Assembly: GCA_024641705.1 (NCBI GenBank)
Contig: JAHECO010000033.1
Location: 1-41,930, forward strand
Direction: 5' to 3'
Length of the DNA: 41,930 nt
DNA from: Candidatus Kryptoniota bacterium
GTDB lineage: Bacteria > Bacteroidota > Ignavibacteria > Kryptoniales > JAKASW01
Made by a program: the position numbers and the translations under genes. Numbering within the stretch: the stretch's first letter is position 1; every line of letters begins with the position of its first letter. Shown here piece by piece: positions 8,658-15,763 of the stretch. The notes below the pieces were generated by a model. That model saw nothing but the letters and a program-made list of their open reading frames with translations. It made no database searches and was not told where the DNA came from.

Positions 8658-10357
8658 GGCATGATTACCTCAGCTTCCGATTTCTGATGCACGGCGTCAT
8701 AGACATGGACAGCACAGGCTATGCAGGGGTCAAAAGAGTGTATCGTTCTCAGCACTTCGACCGGTTTAGCGGGATCCGCGACCGGAGTTCCGACAAGAGC
8801 CGCTTCATAAGCGCCTATCTGGCCCTTCGGATCGGGCGGCGACGCGTTCCAGGTAGTGGAGACCACGATCTGGTACCGGTCGACCTTGCCGTTCTTTATT
8901 TTAATCCAATGCCCCAGAGCGCCCCTCGGCGCCTCGGCGAGCCCGACTCCCAGCGCCTCCGCGGGCCAGGTCCTCGGCTCCCACTTTTCCATAGTTGCCG
9001 TAACGAAATTACCGGCGCTTACATTCGCAACGAACTTGTCGTACCACTCCCACATCTTGTCTGCGACCGCGACCGTTTCGACGGAACGGGCCAGCGTCCT
9101 CCCGAGGGTGGAAAAGAGCGCCGCGTTCCCGACCCCCAGTTGTTTCGTCCCTTTGTCGACCAACTCGCGAATCTGTTTGTGCCCTCTCCCGTAAGCGATG
9201 AGTACCCGCGCCAGCGGACCGACTTCGACAGGTTTATCTTCATAACGTGGAGCTTTAATCCAGGAATATTTGCCGTCTACATCGAGGAAGTCGTAAGGCG
9301 GGTTCGGCCCTGTATATTTCGGATTCGTCTCGCCGTCGAAGGGGTGTTTCGCTTTTGCCTGGTCGTCGGAATATGTGTACCACGATCTCGTAACGTATTC
9401 AGACACGTTCTTCTGGTCAAAGTCTTTGACGTTATCGATCTTCCTTTTCCATATCACGCCGCCGGGCATGAACAATTCGTCTTTCTTTCCGAAGGCCGGG
9501 AAATCGCCGCAGGCCAAAAAGTTTCCGACACCCTCGCCGAGTTTGGTCCACTCCGGATAGAAAGAGGCTATGGCAAGGACATCCGGGAAATAGACCTTCT
9601 CGACGAAATCCTGCGCTTCCTGGAGAGTCTCTCTCATCATGAGTATCCTCGACGCGTTCAATGCCTGGTCGCTGTCGGGGTTTATTGCGGTCGCCATTCC
9701 GCCGACAAGGAAATTCGGACAGGGATGCCTGCCTCCCAGCAGGGCGATGAATCTGGCAACGCTCTTCTGCCACTCCAGGGCGTTTATGTAATGTGCCACG
9801 GCAATCAGGTTCACTTCAGGCGGGAGCTTGTAAGCGGAATGGCCCCAGTAGCCGTGTGCGAAGATGCCCAGCTGGCCGGAACCTATGAACGCCTTCAGCT
9901 TGTCTTTCACTTCCTGGAAGTATCGCGGATTGCTCTTAGGCCAGTCCGAAATCGATTCCTGGAGCAGGGATGCCTTCTTCACATCCGCATTGAGAGCGGC
10001 GGTAATGTCGACCCAGTCAAGGGCGTGTAGATGATAGAAATGCATCACGTGATCGTGAATCAGCTGCATCCCTTCGATCAGGTTTCTTATGAGGAGGCCG
10101 TTTTCCGGGATGGTTATGCCGAGCGCGTTCTCGACCGCCCTCACCGAAGCGATGGCATGAACTCCCGTGCAGACGCTGCAAATGCGCTGGACGAAATACC
10201 AGACATCTCTCGGGTCACGATCCTTCACGATCGTTTCTATTCCGCGGAACATTGTGCCCGAGGCCCATGCCTTTCTCAGCACACCGTTGTCCACCTCGGC
10301 CTCGATGCGCAGATGCCCTTCTATCCGCGTTACCGGATCTATCACCATTCGTGTCAT
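8654..10357 (-). CDS. hyaB: [NiFe] hydrogenase large (catalytic) subunit, periplasmic group 1 type
   Basis: Carries the Ni-Fe(CN)2CO centre that splits or forms H2. The 567-residue protein has both ligand motifs: RICSVCTGVH (C60, C63) near the N-terminus and DPCIACAVH (C545, C548, H551) near the C-terminus. After H551 sixteen residues (VYDAVH...VIMP) remain, the extension removed by the protease encoded next. The first motif has Ser where Gly is usual (RICGVC). The first L2 cysteine is an ordinary TGC codon, so this is not a selenocysteine enzyme. No signal peptide is present, as expected for export with the Tat-bearing small subunit. Starts and stops overlap both neighbours by ATGA. Confidence 0.96.
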   Translation of the reverse strand: MTRMVIDPVTRIEGHLRIEAEVDNGVLRKAWASGTMFRGIETIVKDRDPRDVWYFVQRICSVCTGVHAIASVRAVENALGITIPENGLLIRNLIEGMQLIHDHVMHFYHLHALDWVDITAALNADVKKASLLQESISDWPKSNPRYFQEVKDKLKAFIGSGQLGIFAHGYWGHSAYKLPPEVNLIAVAHYINALEWQKSVARFIALLGGRHPCPNFLVGGMATAINPDSDQALNASRILMMRETLQEAQDFVEKVYFPDVLAIASFYPEWTKLGEGVGNFLACGDFPAFGKKDELFMPGGVIWKRKIDNVKDFDQKNVSEYVTRSWYTYSDDQAKAKHPFDGETNPKYTGPNPPYDFLDVDGKYSWIKAPRYEDKPVEVGPLARVLIAYGRGHKQIRELVDKGTKQLGVGNAALFSTLGRTLARSVETVAVADKMWEWYDKFVANVSAGNFVTATMEKWEPRTWPAEALGVGLAEAPRGALGHWIKIKNGKVDRYQIVVSTTWNASPPDPKGQIGAYEAALVGTPVADPAKPVEVLRTIHSFDPCIACAVHVYDAVHQKSEAEVIMP

Positions 10358-11340
10358 TGCGGATTCCTCCCTTCAGCCAGCGCATAAAACGGCGTAAACT
10401 TGTCCCAGAAATCTTTCTCGGAACATCCGACACAAGGATGCCCGGCACCGACACACCAGTTCGATCCCATGTTCCAGCGGATGACCGTACACGCATTCTT
10501 TGTGAAAGCTCCCTTGCACCCCATGGGAAAGAGGCAGTAACCTCCCCTGTAGGCCTCATCGTCGAATGAAGTGCTCATCTCCGCATTCTCGAAGTGATAA
10601 TGCCGGCGGCACTGTTCGTGAATGAACTTCCCGTAGGCGAAGCGGGGCCTCTTCTCCGAATCGAGAGATGGCAGCCTTCCGAAGAACAAGTAGTGTACTA
10701 TCGTCGCCATCAGGACATCGCCGATCGGCGGGCAGCCCGGTATTTTCACGACGGCGGCCGGGGCAACCGCATCATCGATGCTCCGCGCATCGGTCGGATT
10801 AGGCGAGGCAGCAGGAAGTCCACCGTACACCGCACACGTTCCCAGCGCAATGACGCACGCCGCGCCCCCCGCCATCTTCTTGAGAAATGTCTCCCCGGTC
10901 TTGCCGCACATCACGCAATATCTGCCGCTGTCGGCCGCCGGCAATGAACCCTCTACGACCAGGATGTACTTCCCGTGGTTTTCTTTCATCGCGGCTTCAC
11001 ATGCCGCTTCCGCCTCGGTCCCTGACGCCGCCTGAAGAGTCTCGTTGAAGTCGAGAGAGATCATGTTAAGCACGGCCTCCGCGACCGAAGGATGATCGGC
11101 TCGCGTAAAGGACTCTGTACAGCCCGTGCATGACTGAAGGTTCAGCCAGAGAACCGACGGTCGTCTCTCTTTCACGAACGGCATTCTGTTTTCAAGTGCC
11201 CTTGCTACCCGCGCGGTGAACACCGGAGGAAGTCCAAGGAGCGCTGTCATCGCCCCGCAGAACTTCATAAAATCCCGCCGCGATACACCCACGCTTTCGA
11301 ACGCGGCGTCAAGGTTCCTCTCAACCCTTTCACTGTTCAT
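10354..11340 (-). CDS. hyaA: [NiFe] hydrogenase small (Fe-S) subunit with Tat signal; medial cluster has a fourth Cys
   Basis: Carries the Fe-S chain that takes electrons from the NiFe site. The start at 11340 (328 residues) is preferred over a longer open frame because it has AAGGAG at good spacing and overlaps the upstream stop as ATGA. The Tat signal SRRDFMKF (R21, R22) and hydrophobic stretch are followed by the mature protein. Proximal cluster ligands are C71, C74, C169 and C203. The CTGC motif and the Gly at 174 lack both extra cysteines of oxygen-tolerant enzymes. Distal ligands are H241, C244, C269 and C275. The medial site has C284, C303 and C306 plus C296 in the place of the usual Pro, predicting [4Fe-4S] rather than [3Fe-4S]. 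The C-terminus ends without a membrane anchor, and no cytochrome b gene follows, so the enzyme is probably soluble and periplasmic. Confidence 0.95.
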   Translation of the reverse strand: MNSERVERNLDAAFESVGVSRRDFMKFCGAMTALLGLPPVFTARVARALENRMPFVKERRPSVLWLNLQSCTGCTESFTRADHPSVAEAVLNMISLDFNETLQAASGTEAEAACEAAMKENHGKYILVVEGSLPAADSGRYCVMCGKTGETFLKKMAGGAACVIALGTCAVYGGLPAASPNPTDARSIDDAVAPAAVVKIPGCPPIGDVLMATIVHYLFFGRLPSLDSEKRPRFAYGKFIHEQCRRHYHFENAEMSTSFDDEAYRGGYCLFPMGCKGAFTKNACTVIRWNMGSNWCVGAGHPCVGCSEKDFWDKFTPFYALAEGRNPQ

Positions 11341-11798
11341 GTCAGACTCCTTGATTCTTTTTGAATTGAATCCCCCTGTTCGTTCATCTGCAGGAAAAGT
11401 CTTATGAAATGCTTCGTGTCTTCGATCTTCTCGGGGGGTACGAGATCCAGAATTCTCTCGAACATTTTCCCTTCCCACTCCTCAATTTTCTGTGCAAGTG
11501 CAGTCCCTTCTGCCGTGAGAATCACATAGACATATCGCCTATCCTTCCTGGACAGCGAACGTGCGATCAGCCCTCTGTCTTCGAGTGCATCGAGAATTCT
11601 CGAAAGCTGACTACCCCCTTTGTGGAGAATGTCCGTCAGATCTTTGATGGAATATTGTGGAGAGCCGCGCATGGCGCAAAGGCACTGGAGTTCACCTCCC
11701 GACAGGCCCAGTTCCTGCGCCATTCTTGCCTCCTCGCGGGAAAAGACGCTTGCCAACTCTGCAAGGAGGCGGTAAAGCTCGCATGCGGTGGGATTCAC
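11337..11798 (-). CDS. MarR-family transcriptional regulator of the hydrogenase operon
   Basis: A winged-helix DNA-binding repressor or activator of the MarR family. The start chosen is GTG at 11796-11798, five bases after AGGAGG, giving 153 residues; an upstream TTG would add 19 residues but lacks an SD. The core shows the helix-turn-helix GLSGGELQCLCAM...SIKDLTDILHKGGSQLSRILDALEDRGLI and the wing RSLSRKDRRYVYVILTAEG, with dimerisation helices at both ends. The stop overlaps the ATG of the hydrogenase small subunit, so regulator and enzyme are made from one message. Two palindromes upstream are candidate autoregulatory sites. The inducing ligand is unknown. One cysteine pair (C-L-C) in the HTH region could make it redox-responsive, which is speculation. 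Confidence 0.88.
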   Translation of the reverse strand: MNPTACELYRLLAELASVFSREEARMAQELGLSGGELQCLCAMRGSPQYSIKDLTDILHKGGSQLSRILDALEDRGLIARSLSRKDRRYVYVILTAEGTALAQKIEEWEGKMFERILDLVPPEKIEDTKHFIRLFLQMNEQGDSIQKESRSLT

Positions 11799-11810
11799 TT
11801 GCACCTCCTG

Positions 11811-11838
11811 ACGCACGAATGCTGCAAAATTTGTGCGT
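11811..11838 (-). promoter_or_regulatory. Hairpin abutting the ribosome binding site of the MarR-hydrogenase message
   Basis: Arms 11811-11820 and 11829-11838 match in 9 of 10 positions (ACGCACRAAT and its complement) around an 8-base loop. In the mRNA the stem ends directly before the AGGAGG used by the regulator gene. It may modulate initiation or stabilise the 5' end, or act as a further DNA site. Confidence 0.45.
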
Positions 11839-11891
11839 TTGTAAAAGTTGCCCAATCAGGACAGTTTCACACGTCACAAAGTTGCGCAGTG

Positions 11892-11923
11892 TTGAAATTC
11901 TCAACCCGTGTTTGAAATTTCAA
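11892..11923. promoter_or_regulatory. Paired palindromes, probable MarR operator
   Basis: TTGAAATTTCAA (11912-11923) is a perfect 12-base palindrome. TTGAAATTCTCAA (11892-11904) is the same motif with one inserted base. Their centres are about 20 bases apart, two helical turns, roughly 100-125 bases before the regulator start. MarR proteins commonly bind such short palindromes in their own promoters. No convincing -35/-10 pair could be fixed next to them. Confidence 0.55.
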
Positions 11924-11969
11924 CGAGAGTACTGCCAGCGACTGCAGGAGTTGGAAGAGGAGACTGGTG

Positions 11970-12644
11970 TCAGGTCGCGTATCGTCTTCGCCTGAAAATG
12001 GGGACCAACGCTATCCCCGCCACGAACCCGCCGACATGGGCCCACCATGCGATGCCTCCGGTAGTGTCGACTCCCAACGACTGGATTCCGCTGAAGAACT
12101 GTATCATGAACCAGAAGCCTATGAAGAGAATGGCGGAGATATCGATGATATCGAAGAAAAAGAAAATCGGGAGGAGCGTCACGATCCTGGCACGCGGGAA
12201 CATGACGAGGTACGCTCCGAGGACACCTGATATCGCCCCGCTCGCACCGATCGTCGGAACTGACGAACCCGCAGAGAGAAATACTTGCAGTGCGGCTGCG
12301 GCGAGACCGCTCAGCAAATAGAAGAGAAAATACCGGCGATGACCGAGACGGTCTTCTACGTTGTCTCCGAAAATGAAGAGGAACCACATGTTCCCGATGA
12401 TGTGCAGCCAGCCTCCGTGGATGAACATCGAAGTAAAGAATGGGAAGTATCTCGTTACAGGGTGGGTGTGTGCCGCAACCATTTCAAAATACCTGCTCGG
12501 GACGAGGCCGTACTTGACAAAGAAATCGCCGAGCCCCGAACCCAGCGATAACTCATAGAAGAACACGGCCGCATTCGCAGCAATAAGGATGTAGTTGACG
12601 AAGGGAACCGTGGAGGAAGGATTCTTGTCCTTCAGAGGGATCAT
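11970..12644 (-). CDS. Rhomboid-family intramembrane serine protease
   Basis: A 224-residue polytopic membrane protease predicted to cleave transmembrane segments of other proteins. The start at 12644 follows AGGAAAAC and overlaps the glcF stop as ATGA; a longer open frame exists only because it runs back through glcF. Motifs in order: a first membrane helix (YILIAANAAVFFYEL), the loop with W-R-like basic residues and H-G-G-W-L-H-I-I-G-N-M, the nucleophile GASGAISG, and the catalytic His in WWAHVGGF in the last helix. Its placement after GlcD/GlcF suggests cotranscription, but a functional link is not evident. Substrate unknown. Confidence 0.93.
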   Translation of the reverse strand: MIPLKDKNPSSTVPFVNYILIAANAAVFFYELSLGSGLGDFFVKYGLVPSRYFEMVAAHTHPVTRYFPFFTSMFIHGGWLHIIGNMWFLFIFGDNVEDRLGHRRYFLFYLLSGLAAAALQVFLSAGSSVPTIGASGAISGVLGAYLVMFPRARIVTLLPIFFFFDIIDISAILFIGFWFMIQFFSGIQSLGVDTTGGIAWWAHVGGFVAGIALVPIFRRRRYAT

Positions 12645-13963
12645 GTTTTCCTGTCCGATTTGTACAATCTGTTCAGGGCGGTCGCGGGATGAACAACTTC
12701 CACATCCATTCGCGCATTCTTCACCCCGGCTGTTATCTGCGCCATACAGCCCGGGTTGCCGGTGACCAGCGTTCCCGCGCCGCACGCTCTGATGTTTTCC
12801 ACTTTTCTCTCAAGCAACTTCGAAGCTTCTTCATAATGCACGACATTATAGATACCCGCACTACCGCAGCACCATGTCGCCTCGTTGAGCTCACGATAAT
12901 TTTCTCCGGATATTTCGTTGACGATCGCTCTCGGCTGACCGCTGACCTTCTGCGCATGAACAAGATGACACGGCTCGTGGTAGGTGACCACGCCGCCGAG
13001 CTTTGTCGTCGGCTTTCTGTAGCCGGTTTCGTAAAGGAACTCGGAGAAATCCTTGACCCTCGCGCTGAACTCTACAGCTCTGGCGCAATTCTGCGGGTCT
13101 TCTTTGAGAAGCTCACCGTATTCCTTCATGAACGCGCTACAGCCTGCGGAGTTTACGACATAGTAGTCCGCGCCTGTCTTCTCGAAGTCACGAATGTTCC
13201 TGACAGCAAGAGACTTGGCCAGTTCAATGTCGCCGGAGTGGGCACTGACCGATCCGCAGCAGACCTGTCCGGTCGGGGTCGCAATTCGCCACCTGTTCTC
13301 CAAAAGTACTTCGACGGTGTCGATGTTGACGTCTGAGTACATGGCATCCATCACGCAACCCGTGAGGATCGCGACCGTCCCCCGCGCTTCGCCCTTCGGG
13401 TCCAGCATCTCCGGAAGAACATCTATCGCAAACTTGTCCGACATACAAGGTAGCATTCCCGCACGCTTATAAAGTCCGGGCATGAGGACTTTCAAAACTG
13501 GAAGAAGGATCTTTTCCGCCCCACTTTTCTGGTAGAACCTCAGGACGGCAGCAGCAACTCTTAGCCCCTTCTTTCCCGCAACGAAGTTTGTGAGGATGAA
13601 CTTCTTGAGACTGAAACCCTTTCTACGGGATTCGATGAGAACCCTGGCAGACTCGACCAGCTCGCCGTACTTAACGCCGGCCGGGCAGGCGGTCTGACAA
13701 GCCTGACAGTCCAGACAAAAGTTCATCTCGTATTCGAACGTGCCGGACACCGGAATGATCCCATCCTGGACGCTCTTCATTAGGCGGATCCGCCCCCGCG
13801 GAGAGCTCCTCTCCAGTCCGGTCAGGGCATAGGTGGGACAAACTGAAAGACAAAGCCCGCAATGCATACACTGCGTGATCAGGTCATCCGAAATCTCGGT
13901 CAACCGTCCCCGACTCCCCACGGATGGTGCGTGACCGGTTACATCCGGATTAGAGACCGCCAT
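12641..13963 (-). CDS. glcF: Glycolate oxidase-type iron-sulfur subunit (GlcF-like)
   Basis: Passes electrons from an FAD-linked 2-hydroxyacid oxidase to the respiratory chain. The 440-residue protein has two ferredoxin-type [4Fe-4S] motifs near the N-terminus (CMHCGLCLSVCP and CLDCQACQTACP) followed by two cysteine-rich CCG domains, each with a CCGS motif (CCGSVSAHSGD, CCGSAGIYN). This is the standard GlcF/heterodisulfide-reductase D-like layout and length. Its ATG shares one base with the glcD stop (TGATG) and its stop overlaps the rhomboid start. No glcE is present, so the enzyme is a two-subunit version, and D-lactate or another 2-hydroxyacid remains possible as substrate. Confidence 0.92.
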   Translation of the reverse strand: MAVSNPDVTGHAPSVGSRGRLTEISDDLITQCMHCGLCLSVCPTYALTGLERSSPRGRIRLMKSVQDGIIPVSGTFEYEMNFCLDCQACQTACPAGVKYGELVESARVLIESRRKGFSLKKFILTNFVAGKKGLRVAAAVLRFYQKSGAEKILLPVLKVLMPGLYKRAGMLPCMSDKFAIDVLPEMLDPKGEARGTVAILTGCVMDAMYSDVNIDTVEVLLENRWRIATPTGQVCCGSVSAHSGDIELAKSLAVRNIRDFEKTGADYYVVNSAGCSAFMKEYGELLKEDPQNCARAVEFSARVKDFSEFLYETGYRKPTTKLGGVVTYHEPCHLVHAQKVSGQPRAIVNEISGENYRELNEATWCCGSAGIYNVVHYEEASKLLERKVENIRACGAGTLVTGNPGCMAQITAGVKNARMDVEVVHPATALNRLYKSDRKT

Positions 13964-15435
13964 CAGAAGTATGCCTCCGACGGATTGTCCATTCTCCCCA
14001 GGGCTTTCTCTATCTGTTCACGACTCCTGGGCAACGCTCCCTCACAGCGCGGGCTGACCGAGATCACCTTCCCGGGATTGAGTACGCAGTTCGGATCGAG
14101 CATCTCCTTTGTGGTCTTCATAAACCTTATGAAGGGTGTATCGTACAGGGACTCAAGAAATTTTTTCTTGGCGAGTCCGACACCATGTTCGCCGGTTATT
14201 GTTCCGCCGAGATCGACAGCTCTCCTGAATATTTCATCGAACGCACCCTCGACTCTTCTTATTTCATTCTTGTCTCGCTCGTCCGTCAACCCGGTCGGAT
14301 GGAGATTGCCGTCACCAGCATGGCCGAACGTCCCGATCCGTATCTCATGCTTCTTTGCCGTCGTTTCGATGAAGTCGACCATTGAGGCAAGCTCACTTCG
14401 CGGGACAGTGGCGTCTTCCAGTATGGTCGTAGGCCTTATCCGTGCGAGTGCGGCGAACGCCGATTTCCTCGCAGCCTTCAGCTTCATCCCTTCTGCTTCG
14501 TCTCCCGCCACACGAACGGCCTTCGCGCCCGACTTCCTGCATATCTTCTCGATGGCCGCGGCATCCTCCTCGACCGCAGAGCGCGGACCGTCGACTTCGA
14601 CAAGGAGCACAGCCCCCGTGTTTGTGTCGAGACCGAGCCGGGCAAAATCCTCAACGGCCTTTATGGTGGAATTATCGAGGAACTCCAGCATCGCGGGCAT
14701 TATTCTCGCCGATGTAATTGATGAAACGGTCTCGGCGGCTCCCGCCATAGAATCGTAGAAGGCCAGCATCGTCCTGCTTGTTTGCGGCAGGGGGATAAGC
14801 CGGAGAAGTATCTTCGTAAAAATTCCCAGTGTGCCCTCCGAGCCTATGAGAACATCTTTGAGATTGTATCCCGCGACATCCTTCATGTTCTTCCCGCCGA
14901 TTCGCATCAGGTCGCCGTTCGGCAGGACGACCTCGAATCCCAGCACATAATTCTTGGTGACGCCGTACTTGAGTCCGCGCAGACCGCCGGCATTCTCTGC
15001 GACGTTCCCGCCGAGCGTACATATCTGGGAGCTGCCGGGATCAGGTGGATAGAAAAGCCCGTGTGATTCCACGAGCGACTGGAACTTTCCCGTTATGACT
15101 CCGGGCTCGACCCAGGCGGCAAGGTTGTTCCTGTCGAGTTCGATCACCTTGTCCCAGCGGTTCATGAGTAGGACAACTGAGTTCTCCGTAGGTATCGACC
15201 CGCCGCTCAGGCCGGTTCCGGAGCCGCGAGGTACCACCGCGAATTTCTCCTCGTTGGCCAGCTTCATGAGAAGGCTTATCTGTTCTACCGCGGCGGGAAT
15301 CACTATTGCATCTGGGAGCGACCCGAAAAGGGGCGTCCCGTCGTAGGAATAGGCGATCCTGTCCTCCGTCGAATCCAGGAGGTTCACCTTCCCGAATATG
15401 TCCCTCAACTTATGTTTTGTGGCATCATTGATCAT
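13963..15435 (-). CDS. glcD: FAD-linked 2-hydroxyacid oxidase subunit (GlcD-like)
   Basis: Predicted flavoprotein oxidising glycolate or D-lactate, with GlcF as electron acceptor. The 490-residue protein has the PCMH-type FAD-binding domain with PRGSGTGLSGG (about 70-80) and PDPGSSQICTLGGNVAENAGG, then the C-terminal FAD-oxidase domain ending with EHGVGLAKKKFL and a LDPNCVLNPGKV tail typical of the family. The ATG at 15435 has only a weak purine-rich SD. It reads away from the carotenoid operon across a 328-base gap, and no clear promoter for the leftward direction was found in that gap. Substrate specificity cannot be read from sequence. Confidence 0.92.
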   Translation of the reverse strand: MINDATKHKLRDIFGKVNLLDSTEDRIAYSYDGTPLFGSLPDAIVIPAAVEQISLLMKLANEEKFAVVPRGSGTGLSGGSIPTENSVVLLMNRWDKVIELDRNNLAAWVEPGVITGKFQSLVESHGLFYPPDPGSSQICTLGGNVAENAGGLRGLKYGVTKNYVLGFEVVLPNGDLMRIGGKNMKDVAGYNLKDVLIGSEGTLGIFTKILLRLIPLPQTSRTMLAFYDSMAGAAETVSSITSARIMPAMLEFLDNSTIKAVEDFARLGLDTNTGAVLLVEVDGPRSAVEEDAAAIEKICRKSGAKAVRVAGDEAEGMKLKAARKSAFAALARIRPTTILEDATVPRSELASMVDFIETTAKKHEIRIGTFGHAGDGNLHPTGLTDERDKNEIRRVEGAFDEIFRRAVDLGGTITGEHGVGLAKKKFLESLYDTPFIRFMKTTKEMLDPNCVLNPGKVISVSPRCEGALPRSREQIEKALGRMDNPSEAYF

Positions 15436-15696
15436 GCTGCATTCTCTGGTGAAATTTAAACACAGGAGACCGAGAGTTCACAACGCTACGAGCGTGAAAT
15501 ATGAATAAAACGCCATTTGTAGGACCGGATACTGACAGTCTTGAGCAAATCGCCGGAAATCTCGGATGTCGTACACCTATCGCAAACTTATGAAGCGTTC
15601 AGCCGGGTGCAGGAAGCCCTACTCATTTGGCTGATGTTTAATCGCTTGGATTCCCTCGGAAATCCCACCCCCCACAAAAAGTTAATCCCTCCCCTC

Positions 15697-15725
15697 TTGA
15701 CAAAGGATTCCTGTCGGGCTATATT
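15697..15725 (+). promoter_or_regulatory. Consensus sigma-70-like promoter of the carH-carotenoid operon
   Basis: TTGACA (15697-15702), 17-base spacer, TATATT (15720-15725), 38 bases before the carH start: the strongest promoter match in the window. The remainder of the 328-base divergent gap (15436-15696) shows no gene and no other clear site. Confidence 0.75.
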
Positions 15726-15728
15726 AAT

Positions 15729-15745
15729 CGTGCAAACCGTGCAAA
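15729..15745 (+). promoter_or_regulatory. Tandem-repeat operator, probable CarH binding site
   Basis: CGTGCAAA occurs twice in direct orientation (15729-15736 and 15738-15745) with a 9-base period, starting three bases after the -10 box and covering the predicted transcription start. CarH-type repressors bind direct repeats as tetramers over their own promoters, so position and architecture fit light-relieved autorepression. The actual binding sequence is inferred. Confidence 0.6.
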
Positions 15746-15763
15746 TCAGGAATAACGACCACA

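Noticed and set aside
8654-8730. Selenocysteine hydrogenase, suggested by the Cys at the medial cluster
   Set aside because: The first L2 cysteine codon is TGC, not an in-frame TGA.
8687-10030. 447-codon plus-strand open frame antisense to the hydrogenase large subunit
   Set aside because: It mirrors the codon pattern of a strongly identified gene, has no SD and no family resemblance.
10354-11340. Oxygen-tolerant hydrogenase
   Set aside because: Neither supernumerary proximal cysteine is present (CTGC and Gly174).
10354-11478. Longer start for the hydrogenase small subunit
   Set aside because: The extra 46 residues lie inside the MarR gene. The ATG at 11340 has AAGGAG and leaves a normal Tat signal.
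11337-11855. TTG start for the MarR gene
   Set aside because: GTG at 11798 has a full AGGAGG. The upstream bases form a hairpin and the TTG has no SD.
11892-11923. FNR/CRP-type site reading of the TTGAAATTTCAA palindrome
   Set aside because: The spacing is TTGA-N4-TCAA (12 bases), not the 14-base FNR site, and a MarR gene is directly adjacent.
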